From Guptibacillus hwajinpoensis (GTDB lineage Bacteria > Bacillota > Bacilli > Bacillales > Guptibacillaceae): a DNA stretch of 64,000 bases. Shown here piece after piece: positions 47,525 through 55,714 of the stretch. Positions within the stretch are counted from its first letter, which is position 1. Each line of letters begins with the position of its first letter. The notes under the pieces are model-generated. The model saw only the letters and a list, made by a program, of their open reading frames with translations. It did not search any database and had not been told where the DNA came from. The position numbers and the translations under genes were made by a program. The stretch lies in contig NZ_SWFM01000008.1 of NCBI RefSeq assembly GCF_005144865.1, forward strand, positions 28,949-92,948. The letters run 5' to 3'.

Positions 47525-48856
47525 CTAATCTTTTTTTCTAGTCTTAGCATAAAGGAACATGATGGCTAAAGAGATTCCCATAAGAATGAATAGGAACAAG
47601 TAGGTAATTTGGAAAGACCCTTTGCTATAGGTTAATCCGTTTAGTTCAAGTAGAATACCTCCAGCTACTGAACCAGAAGCGCTCCCCACGAATTGGATGA
47701 GTTGCTTCATGCCAATTCCTGTTCCGATTTGTTCAGATGGGAGGATACGTGATACTTCATTTGTTGTACTAGAAGAAAGGCTTGAGAAACCAAAGCTTGT
47801 GAACATGTATCCAACCATAATCATGTACTCATTCAGTGGTGATAAGAAATAAAAGACCACTGTTGAAAAGAGAAGTAGCCCATGTGCCAGGTAAATGACC
47901 TTCATGTTGCCATATCGATCAAGAAGTTTCCCGACATAAATGGCGGCTACAGCTGAAAGCATGGCACCAGGGAAAATAATATATCCAACGATGGAAGGTC
48001 CTTTCTCATATACATTTTGAAGCATAAGCGGCATAAGCAACAAGATGGCAAAATGAGTTGTAAATCCAAGGTAACTCATATATAGCAGCATTCGATATTC
48101 TTTATTTTTAAATAGTGCAGGTTGAATAAACGGAACATCAGTCCTTGTAATTCGTAGCCAGAGAAGACCACCTACAATGATACCAAGCGCTAGATACATC
48201 CAATTAAATGTTGAGATATACAGTAGGAAACTCGTTACTGTTGCACCTGTTAACAGTGCACCTATGAAGTCCAAGCTTCCTTTTCGAACTTTCTCATCGG
48301 GAAGACGGCGAAACAGAACTGGTATTAACAAGACAACAAAAAGCGTCACAGTGAAAAGGTAATTCCAGTCGAGGTATTCAGTTACCACGCCTCCAACAAC
48401 TGGACCAAGTCCAAAGCCTAGTGAGGAAGCGGAGGCAATCATCGCCATTGCCCTACCTCTTCTTTCTAGCGGAATAAACCGTCCCGCAAATACCATCGAT
48501 AAGCCTGGAATAGCGGCTGCTCCGGTTGCTTGTAGAAGTCTTGCTGCAAGTAGTAATGGGAAACTTTCGGCAAAGAAACCGAGCCCCGAACCGAGCCCGA
48601 ATATAATGATTCCTGTTATTAGCAGACTTTTTATTGGAAGATAGTCAGACAGGCGTGTGTACGTAATCGTAAAGATTGCAAGGATAATCGAATAGCCTGA
48701 AACAATCCAAGCTCCGTCTGCTGGGCTAAGGTTAAATTCAATTAACACGTTTGGAAGGGCTACGTTAAACATTGTTGTATTCATCACAACAAGCCATACC
48801 GCTACACTTAGAAGAAGAATTGTCCGGAAATAGCTTGTTGTTTTTTTGTCGTTCAT
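47525..48856 (-). CDS. Major facilitator superfamily exporter
   Basis: 443-residue inner-membrane transporter with about 12-14 helices. Drug:proton antiporter features: DGAWIVSGYSIILAIFTI, TRLSDYLPIKSLL (loop 2-3), RLLQATGAAAIPGLSM and LGFGLGPVVGG (motif C in helix 5). Closest to the DHA2 multidrug group. Substrate unknown. ATG after AGGAGG. Monocistronic. Confidence 0.88.
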   Translation of the reverse strand: MNDKKTTSYFRTILLLSVAVWLVVMNTTMFNVALPNVLIEFNLSPADGAWIVSGYSIILAIFTITYTRLSDYLPIKSLLITGIIIFGLGSGLGFFAESFPLLLAARLLQATGAAAIPGLSMVFAGRFIPLERRGRAMAMIASASSLGFGLGPVVGGVVTEYLDWNYLFTVTLFVVLLIPVLFRRLPDEKVRKGSLDFIGALLTGATVTSFLLYISTFNWMYLALGIIVGGLLWLRITRTDVPFIQPALFKNKEYRMLLYMSYLGFTTHFAILLLMPLMLQNVYEKGPSIVGYIIFPGAMLSAVAAIYVGKLLDRYGNMKVIYLAHGLLLFSTVVFYFLSPLNEYMIMVGYMFTSFGFSSLSSSTTNEVSRILPSEQIGTGIGMKQLIQFVGSASGSVAGGILLELNGLTYSKGSFQITYLFLFILMGISLAIMFLYAKTRKKD

Positions 48857-48941
48857 TAGAAACCTCCTGATGCTACTTTTGAATCATGAAGCACCAGGTT
48901 ATTGTAAACTATAAGGGCTTCATCTGTCTCATCTCACGTCC

Positions 48942-49070
48942 TTATTGAATCGTGTTATTTTTCTTTTGCAACTGACGGGCAAGTTGTTCTTTGGCCTGGT
49001 TGTATGTTAAGCCAGAATTGGCATTACGGCGCTTCACTTCTTCAATATCTGTATCTGATTTTGTTTTCAA
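48942..49070 (-). CDS. Small acidic-basic protein, possible gamma-type spore protein
   Basis: 42-residue product starting MKTKSDTDIEEVKRRNANSG and ending LARQLQKKNNTIQ. The SDTDIEEVKRRNANSG stretch resembles gamma-type small acid-soluble spore proteins. TTG start with a GGTGGTGAG site. It lies in the gap upstream of the MFS gene and is too short for most gene finders. The rest of the 48857-49193 gap holds nothing else I recognise. Confidence 0.55.
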   Translation of the reverse strand: MKTKSDTDIEEVKRRNANSGLTYNQAKEQLARQLQKKNNTIQ

Positions 49071-49193
49071 GCTAGCTCACCACCTTTTAATAGTTAGTTT
49101 TAGCTCGGTGCATGAATTTATCCCTTTAGGTAGACGCTGTTGAACATGATATAATGCAACCATAATAAAAACATGAACAGATAGGATGACAAG

Positions 49194-50390
49194 ATGACAA
49201 ATGAATTAAGTGTGCAGATTCATTCCAAGCACAAAAAAAAATTTGAGAACGGATATCCACTCATTTTTAAAGAAGCTATTGTGAATAGCGATCGTCTAAA
49301 AGAGGAAGGAACCATCCTTAGACTTGAAGATGAGCAGGGACGTTTTATCGGCAAAGGATATTACGGGAGACAGAATAAAGGATATGGCTGGGTTCTAACT
49401 CAACAACAGAATGAATCGATTGATCAGGAGTTTTTTGTAAGAAAGATTCAAACAGCCATTCACTACAGAAATTCTTTCTTTGAAGATGCAAATACGACCG
49501 CTTTTCGAGTAGTAAATGGTGAAGGAGACGGCCTAGGTGGTCTAACCATTGATTATTTTGACGGGTATTATTTAATTAACTGGTACAGTGAAGGCGTTTA
49601 TTCTTTTAAAAGCTTCGTCGTTGAAGCCTTAAAGCGCCTTGTGGACTTTAAAGGGATCTACGAGAAGAAGCGTTTTGACGCAAAGGGTCAGTATGTTGAA
49701 GATGATGACTTTGTCACAGGAGTTCGGGGCGAATTTCCTTTAATCGTTAAAGAGAATGGTGTCGACTTTGCTGTGTATTTAAACGAAGGTGCTATGGTCG
49801 GGGTGTTTCTTGATCAGCGTCCTGTTCGTAAGCTAATTCGTGATCAATACGCGAGCGGAAAAACGGTCTTGAATACTTTCTCTTACACAGGAGCTTTTTC
49901 CGTCTTTGCTGTTAAGGGAGGCGCATCTAAAACAACGAGTGTCGACCTTGCAAATCGAAGTCTCAACAAGACTATTGAGCAATTTAGTGTAAATGGCATT
50001 GATTATGAAGAACAAAATATTCTTGTCATGGATGTATTTAAATACTTTAAGTACGCTGTGAAAAAGAATCTTTCCTTCGACATGGTTATTCTGGATCCAC
50101 CAAGCTTTGCCCGTTCAAAAAAGCATACGTTCAGTGCGGCAAAAGATTATAAGGACCTTATAAAAGATGCTATTTCCATAACGGAAGACGATGGCGTTAT
50201 TGTTGCTTCAACGAACTATAGCGGTTATGACATGAAGAAGTTTAAAGGATTTATTGACCAGGCCTTTAAAGAAACGAATGAAAAGTATAAGTTGCTTGAG
50301 GAATTTACACTACCGGAAGATTTTAGAACGATTAAAGAATTCCGTGAAGGCAACTATTTAAAAGTAGTTTTCATTAAAAAGATAAAGTAA
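49194..50390 (+). CDS. Class I rRNA methyltransferase (RlmI/YwbD-like)
   Basis: 398-residue SAM-dependent methyltransferase, probably modifying a cytosine of 23S rRNA. N-terminal PUA domain (about 1-75), a middle RlmI-type region, then the Rossmann methylase with LNTFSYTGAFSVFAVKGGA (motif I), SVDLANRSL and the catalytic DPPSFARSK. It ends in motif-rich FREGNYLKVVFIKK. Matches the YwbD family of Bacillus. ATG after AGGATGA. Confidence 0.85.
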   Translation: MTNELSVQIHSKHKKKFENGYPLIFKEAIVNSDRLKEEGTILRLEDEQGRFIGKGYYGRQNKGYGWVLTQQQNESIDQEFFVRKIQTAIHYRNSFFEDANTTAFRVVNGEGDGLGGLTIDYFDGYYLINWYSEGVYSFKSFVVEALKRLVDFKGIYEKKRFDAKGQYVEDDDFVTGVRGEFPLIVKENGVDFAVYLNEGAMVGVFLDQRPVRKLIRDQYASGKTVLNTFSYTGAFSVFAVKGGASKTTSVDLANRSLNKTIEQFSVNGIDYEEQNILVMDVFKYFKYAVKKNLSFDMVILDPPSFARSKKHTFSAAKDYKDLIKDAISITEDDGVIVASTNYSGYDMKKFKGFIDQAFKETNEKYKLLEEFTLPEDFRTIKEFREGNYLKVVFIKKIK

Positions 50391-50445
50391 ATGTTCAAAG
50401 TATAGAGTGGAACGATGAATCGCTATAAGGGGAGAGGTTATAACC

Positions 50446-51063
50446 ATGAATTTGATTGTATTTGGGGCGTCAGGGGGCACGGGAAATGCTTTCGTAAGAC
50501 AAGCAATCGCAGCCGGACATCACGTAACAGCTTTTGTTCGAACACCTTCTAATCTTGAGACTTCTCACAAAAGCCTCTTCGTTGAGCTAGGGGATGCGAT
50601 GCAAGCGGCTGACGTCAAACTGGCGGTGCGTCCTGAATTTGATGCGGTTATATCGTGCCTTGGAGCGAATGGTCTTGGAAAAACGACTGATCTTTCTACG
50701 ATGACGGCGAACATTCTGGATGCAATGAGTATTCACGATGTGAAGCGAATCATCTACATGGCATCTGCTGGCATTAATAAAGAAATACCTGGTGTTACTG
50801 GTTTCATTGCAGGAAAACTGCTACAAAACGTCCTTGCTGATCATCGAAGAGCGACAGATCTCCTTGCTGCAAGTGATACAGATTGGACAGTTGCCCGTCC
50901 AATGGGATTAACGAATGATGGAAGAACTGGCGATTATCGTAAAACAACTAGTGGCGTTCCAAAAGGAGGGCGGCGAATTTCAAGAGAAGACGTAGCTGAT
51001 TTTATGCTTAAAGTAGCTACTGATCATCTCTACATTCGTCAATCAGTCGGACTCGCCAATTGA
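50446..51063 (+). CDS. NAD(P)-binding atypical SDR protein
   Basis: 205-residue Rossmann protein starting MNLIVFGASGGTGNAFVRQA (glycine-rich dinucleotide motif). It continues with VISCLGANG, IIYMASAGINKE and WTVARPMGL, typical of NmrA/YwnB-like atypical short-chain dehydrogenases. The usual YxxxK is not evident, so a redox-sensing or binding role is possible. ATG with GGGGAGAGG site. Confidence 0.85.
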   Translation: MNLIVFGASGGTGNAFVRQAIAAGHHVTAFVRTPSNLETSHKSLFVELGDAMQAADVKLAVRPEFDAVISCLGANGLGKTTDLSTMTANILDAMSIHDVKRIIYMASAGINKEIPGVTGFIAGKLLQNVLADHRRATDLLAASDTDWTVARPMGLTNDGRTGDYRKTTSGVPKGGRRISREDVADFMLKVATDHLYIRQSVGLAN

Positions 51064-51100
51064 AAAATACCCGTGAAGCGATCGCTTCACGGGTATTTTT
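51063..51100. terminator. Bidirectional terminator
   Basis: Perfect 18-bp palindromic stem AAAATACCCGTGAAGCG with its complement and T/A tails, between the SDR gene and the convergent alcohol dehydrogenase. Confidence 0.88.
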
Positions 51101-51106
51101 ATGGAA

Positions 51107-52321
51107 CTATACAGATACTTTCTGAGTATAAATCACTCGCTCACCTACAGCTTTTATTAGTTCAGGAGAAAGCGGGAAATTAAGAGCGGCAGGATCCATT
51201 TTGACGGCCGTTATCGTTGCTTCCAAAGCTTCATTTTTTATATCGTATTCCTTAAAGTCTGCAGGAAGGCCGATGTCCTGCTGCATGTTCTTAATTTTTT
51301 GGATAACGTCCTGCAATAATGTCTCTTTTCCTTTGCCTTTCGTTTCTAGATTCAGCGCTTGAGCAAGCTCTTGTATTTTCGGTAAATACAAATCAGGAAT
51401 CATTTCGATGATGACAGGAAGGAATACAGCATTTGCAAGACCGTGTGGGATGCGGAAAAGCGCTCCATATGCATGGGCAAAATTGTGTACTGGGATCGCA
51501 TTAAGTGCAAAACTAAAGGCTGTAATTCCCATCATGCTCGCCTGCAGCATCTCCATTCTTGCAGTTAAATTGTTTCCCTGCTTCACTGCAGTTGGAAGAT
51601 GGGTTTCAATTAGTCGGATTGCTTGCAGCGCGTAGGCATCAGTCAGTGCTGTCGCTGTTGGTGAGGCGAGAGCTTCAATAGCGTGCGTTAGGGCATCAAA
51701 TCCTGTAAATGCCGTAATGGATGCGGGAAGACCAGTGGTGAGTTCAGGATCTAATATTGCCATATCCGCATTAATGAATGGATGAATAATATTGGTTTTC
51801 ATTTTGATGTCTTCGTTATAAATAACAGCAATAGGAGAAACTTCTGAACCCGTTCCAGCTGTCGTTGGGATTGAGATATGGGGGATTGGCATATAGTTTG
51901 CTTCTGGCCAGGTTAAATAGAGTAGGCCGCCTGGTATAGCTTCTTTAATGTCTGTTAAGCCATGATGAAGACAGTATTTGACTCCTTTTACAGTGTCCAT
52001 GACGCTACCGCCACCAACAGCTAGTAATCCGTCAGCACTAACTTCGCGAGCGTATCGTAGTGCTGCATTCACGTCCTTACTACCTGCATCCTGCTTGATA
52101 TCTAGGTATACTCCTGCTAGATCAGGGCCTGTCCCATGTGGTGTTAAGGCAAATAATTCTTTGATCTTTTCAACAATGCCAGCCTGTTCAAGCCCGCGAT
52201 CACTGAAAAGGACGACTCGCTTTGCTTGAAGCCCCCTAAATAGATCTGGTACGAGCGCGCGAGTTCCTGCACCACTATGAATTGCAGTTCTAAGCATGAC
52301 TTGAGAATAAGTTAATGACAT
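51107..52321 (-). CDS. Iron-containing alcohol dehydrogenase
   Basis: 404-residue group III alcohol dehydrogenase interconverting alcohols and aldehydes with NAD(P). Cofactor motif AVGGGSVMDTVKG and metal motifs IPTTAGTGSEVSP, FDALTHAIEAL and VHNFAHAYGALFRIPHG supply the D/H/H/H iron ligands. I chose the ATG after GGAGGTGAG. The longer frame (17 more residues) is unsupported. Third gene of the R2lox-ALDH-ADH operon, 17 bases after the aldehyde dehydrogenase. Confidence 0.93.
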   Translation of the reverse strand: MSLTYSQVMLRTAIHSGAGTRALVPDLFRGLQAKRVVLFSDRGLEQAGIVEKIKELFALTPHGTGPDLAGVYLDIKQDAGSKDVNAALRYAREVSADGLLAVGGGSVMDTVKGVKYCLHHGLTDIKEAIPGGLLYLTWPEANYMPIPHISIPTTAGTGSEVSPIAVIYNEDIKMKTNIIHPFINADMAILDPELTTGLPASITAFTGFDALTHAIEALASPTATALTDAYALQAIRLIETHLPTAVKQGNNLTARMEMLQASMMGITAFSFALNAIPVHNFAHAYGALFRIPHGLANAVFLPVIIEMIPDLYLPKIQELAQALNLETKGKGKETLLQDVIQKIKNMQQDIGLPADFKEYDIKNEALEATITAVKMDPAALNFPLSPELIKAVGERVIYTQKVSV

Positions 52322-52338
52322 ACTGCTCACCTCCATTT

Positions 52339-53865
52339 TTAAGATTGGTTTGAAAGGAGAAGACTGTACCATGTTCTGCGTTCCGCTTCTGGAACCATCG
52401 ACGTATGAACGTGCTTGATCTGTGTATAGGCATCAAGTGAATGTCTGCCCATCTCTCTGCCAATGCCACTTTGCTTGTATCCACCGAAAGGAGCGTCGTT
52501 TCGAAGCATATGCCAGTCATTGATCCAAACAACGCCAGCGCGGAGTTTGCGAACGACTTTATATGCTTTATTAACGTCTGCCGTCCATACGCCTGCAGCA
52601 AGTCCATAAATGGTATCGTTAGCCATGCGTATCGCTTCCTCTACTTCGCTATAGCGGATAACAGAAAGAACAGGTCCGAAGATCTCTTCTCTTGCTATTG
52701 TCATATCGTTTGTCACATCAGCAAAAATCGTTGGAGCAATAAAATGTCCTTTCTCACATCCTTCAATTTTAACTTCATGTCCACCGCAAACGAGGCGAGC
52801 GCCTTCTTGCTTTCCTTTTTCGATATAAGATAGAATCGATTCTTTTTGAGTGGCAGAAATTACTGGACCCATATCTGTACCGGGATTAAGCGGGTTACCT
52901 AGAACAAGCTTCTCTGAAAGCTCTTTTAATCCATCAATAACTTGATCATAGATTTTATCTGGAACAAATAATCTTGTGCCAGATTCACAAAGCTGTCCAG
53001 AATGGAGGAAGACTCCGAATAGGCTCCCAGGAAGGGCGAGTGAGAGGTCTGCATCTTCTAATAGAATCGATGGTGATTTACCTCCAAGCTCAAGTGTCGT
53101 GTTTTTAATTGTTTGCGAAGCAAGACTCATAATGTGACGACCTATTTCAGTTGAACCAGTAAAGGCAATTTTCTCTACTTTTGGATGAGTGGCGAGCGCT
53201 TCACCCACTTCTTTACCGCTTCCTGTAACCACATTAATAACGCCAGGTGGTACAACTTCAGAAATAATTTCAGCGAGCCTTAGAGTTGTGAGCGGTGTGT
53301 AGCTTGCTGGTTTAATAACGATCGTATTACCCATTGCGAGTGCAGGTGCAATCTTCCATGTTGCGATTAACATGGGCATATTCCATGGCGTAATGGCTGC
53401 ACATACACCGATTGGTTCACGCCAGATGAAGTTGTGTGAGGGTCCAGGAAACGGTGGAGAAGGGAGTGTTTCAGAATAGGTGTAATCGAGTACAAATTTA
53501 CCGAGCGTTTGGAATAAATCAACCATCTGAAGCACATCATTTGAGCCAAGTCTTCGAACTGTTCCGCCTGACGAGATCGCTTCTAATCCGACGAGCTCTT
53601 CAGCATTTTCCATGATCTTTTGTGCGATCGCATAAAGGATCTTCGAACGCTCTTTCGGTGGCATTTCTCGCCATTCATCCTGTTCAAATGCAGCAGCTGC
53701 GGCTTCCACAGCGCGGTCGACATCCTTCTCTGTTCCGCTTGCTACCTTTGCAACAAGCTCTCCATTCCCTGGATTGACGACATCGAATGTACGTTTAGCT
53801 TCTGAGGCGGTCCATTCACCGTTAATGAAAAGCGGATATGACTTGATATCTACGTTAACTGACAT
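52339..53865 (-). CDS. NAD-dependent aldehyde dehydrogenase
   Basis: 508-residue ALDH oxidising an aldehyde to the acid. Motifs: TPWNMPMLIATWKIAPALAM (active-site N), FTGSTEIGRHI, catalytic glutamate in LELGGKSPSI and nucleophile cysteine in SGQLCESGTRLF, then EEIFGPVLSV and GGYKQSGIGREMG. Most like betaine/aromatic ALDH classes. Substrate not determined. ATG after AAGGAGG. It could process the product of the neighbouring alcohol dehydrogenase. Confidence 0.95.
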   Translation of the reverse strand: MSVNVDIKSYPLFINGEWTASEAKRTFDVVNPGNGELVAKVASGTEKDVDRAVEAAAAAFEQDEWREMPPKERSKILYAIAQKIMENAEELVGLEAISSGGTVRRLGSNDVLQMVDLFQTLGKFVLDYTYSETLPSPPFPGPSHNFIWREPIGVCAAITPWNMPMLIATWKIAPALAMGNTIVIKPASYTPLTTLRLAEIISEVVPPGVINVVTGSGKEVGEALATHPKVEKIAFTGSTEIGRHIMSLASQTIKNTTLELGGKSPSILLEDADLSLALPGSLFGVFLHSGQLCESGTRLFVPDKIYDQVIDGLKELSEKLVLGNPLNPGTDMGPVISATQKESILSYIEKGKQEGARLVCGGHEVKIEGCEKGHFIAPTIFADVTNDMTIAREEIFGPVLSVIRYSEVEEAIRMANDTIYGLAAGVWTADVNKAYKVVRKLRAGVVWINDWHMLRNDAPFGGYKQSGIGREMGRHSLDAYTQIKHVHTSMVPEAERRTWYSLLLSNQS

Positions 53866-53884
53866 TGTTTATCCTCCTTTTGCT

Positions 53885-54775
53885 TTAAATGACGCCGACA
53901 TCAGCTTCAAGCGTTTTTTGAATATCTTTTACGCTTTTGCCTTTTGCACGTGCAAGAATTTCCATACGCACGGATAGCTGTTTCATAGAAAAGGCCATCG
54001 TTGCATCCAATGTGTTTCCAAACGCATTTTGAGTTCTACCACCCATTCCTTCCTGAGTTAGCTGTTGGGCAAGTGGAGCAAGTTCATTCATTTTGTTCTG
54101 TACAATTTCAAATAGAGATGGTTTCTCTGCAATCAATCGCTGCAGCAAAAAAGTGCCATAGCCGATATGACGTGATTCATCTCTTTTAAGTAGACCAACA
54201 CCTTTCATTAATCCAGGCATTATTTGAGCCTGCTCTAGTGATTGATAGAAAGAAAAATAGCCTGTTTCAGCAAGAACACCTTCAACAAACATATTGTAGA
54301 TCGTCGATGCTTCAGCAAGTGCTTCCCTTGAATGATCGTGCTCGAGCTTGCCCATTGCTTCGGGTAGAATATGATAGAAGATCTTCTGATATGTGTCAGA
54401 GTGATAACGTGAAAGGTCGTCTTTTTGACCAATTTCATTAAGGAAAAGTCTGAAAAACTCAGTATGTTTAGCTTCTTCAAATAGAAAAGTCGTTAGATAC
54501 ATCTCTTCTTCAATTCTGCCTTCTTTAGCAATCACCATAATGAGTGGCAGGAGATCAAGTGTTACGGCTTCTTCACCAGCTTGAAATTGCGAAACTAGCC
54601 TAATGATTTCCTCTTGCTGAGCTCCTGATAGAAACTGCCAGTCTTTCACATCCTGTGTGAAATCAATCTCCTTTGGATCCCACCCTCCAAACTTCTTGGC
54701 TTTTTGATACAGTCGAAATGGGAGCGAGTCTTCTTGAAGTCCTCGCTCACTTGTCGTTATCATTTCTCTCCGCAT
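53885..54775 (-). CDS. R2-like ligand-binding oxidase (R2lox)
   Basis: 296-residue ferritin-fold protein with a heterodinuclear Mn/Fe centre rather than a tyrosyl radical. All expected ligands are present: E68, E101, H104, E165, E200, H203. V71 (GEEAVT) and Y160 (IYNMFVEG), the partners of the R2lox Val-Tyr crosslink, are also conserved. That separates it from a ribonucleotide reductase R2. First gene of an operon with ALDH and Fe-ADH, 19 bases upstream of the ALDH. ATG after AAAGGTGG. Physiological substrate unknown, possibly a lipid or hydrocarbon. Confidence 0.9.
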   Translation of the reverse strand: MRREMITTSERGLQEDSLPFRLYQKAKKFGGWDPKEIDFTQDVKDWQFLSGAQQEEIIRLVSQFQAGEEAVTLDLLPLIMVIAKEGRIEEEMYLTTFLFEEAKHTEFFRLFLNEIGQKDDLSRYHSDTYQKIFYHILPEAMGKLEHDHSREALAEASTIYNMFVEGVLAETGYFSFYQSLEQAQIMPGLMKGVGLLKRDESRHIGYGTFLLQRLIAEKPSLFEIVQNKMNELAPLAQQLTQEGMGGRTQNAFGNTLDATMAFSMKQLSVRMEILARAKGKSVKDIQKTLEADVGVI

Positions 54776-54910
54776 ATAAGACCACCTTTCATTGCTTGCG
54801 ATTTAATCCGTCAGCTTCTATAATAAAAGAGCTATCACAGAAAGCGCTTACATATTTAGTTTAACGATTTATGTCTGAACATTCGATTCCTGAAAAGATA
54901 GGGGTGAATC

Positions 54911-55606
54911 ATGTCGATGCATGAAGAAACGTGGATGCGATCTTTTCATCAGTTGATGGAAACGAAAGACCCAATCCAACGTTGTGAAGTAATGCTCCAA
55001 AAGTGTCTTTCTCACTTCCCATTCAGACGTGCAAGTATCTTTACTTTTTCTTATTTTACGGGCATTGGAGAAGGTGTTCTCCGTGTGGACCGTAGCGGCG
55101 TATTTTCCATGAATGAAATACGAGAGGATATACGACGCATTCCACCGATTCAACGCGCATTACTTACTAATAAACCTGCTCTGTTGATGATGGATCAACA
55201 TCATCAACTTTTCCCCGAAGAATATATTGAAGCTTATAATTTAACGTCCGTACTCATTATTCCTTTAAGCATTGAGCGTATTGCTATTGGCTGTGTCCTT
55301 ATTGATGAGAAGGAGGAAGGAATTACAATTCATCAAGGACTAATTGATGACGTGATGGTTTATTTCAGGCAAGCACTAGGCTTTATGCTTCCGATTACTT
55401 CTCTGTCCCCAAATCCGTTAAGTCCTCGAGAAACAGAGGTTCTTCAGCATGCCGCAGATGGACACAGCACGAAAGAAATTGCCCAACTTTTGCAAATTAG
55501 TGATTTTACAGCAAGAGATTATATAACCTCAGCAATTCGTAAATTAAATGCAAACAATCGTGCTGAGGCAGTTGCGAATGCATTAAGAGAGAGGTGGATT
55601 CACTAA
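54911..55606 (+). CDS. LuxR-type transcriptional regulator
   Basis: 231-residue regulator. The N-terminal 150 residues look like a GAF-type sensor fold (VLIIPLSIERIAIGCVLIDEKE) and the C-terminal domain is a LuxR helix-turn-helix (SPRETEVLQHAADGHSTKEIAQLLQISDFTARDYI). ATG after AGATAGGGG. It is divergent from the R2lox-ALDH-ADH operon and upstream of the molybdoenzyme, so either may be its target. Ligand unknown. Confidence 0.85.
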   Translation: MSMHEETWMRSFHQLMETKDPIQRCEVMLQKCLSHFPFRRASIFTFSYFTGIGEGVLRVDRSGVFSMNEIREDIRRIPPIQRALLTNKPALLMMDQHHQLFPEEYIEAYNLTSVLIIPLSIERIAIGCVLIDEKEEGITIHQGLIDDVMVYFRQALGFMLPITSLSPNPLSPRETEVLQHAADGHSTKEIAQLLQISDFTARDYITSAIRKLNANNRAEAVANALRERWIH

Positions 55607-55714
55607 TCATTTTCAACGAAGTGAAGGTATAAAAGCTCTTGTGTAAAAACGAAATTTTCAGTAAACTTAATATACTGACTGGTTGGTATTTAAGTGAAGA
55701 GAAGGAGGGATAAC

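Noticed and set aside
53885..54775. Class Ib ribonucleotide reductase small subunit
   Set aside because: V71 and Y160 of R2lox are present, the radical-tyrosine context is absent, and no large subunit is nearby.
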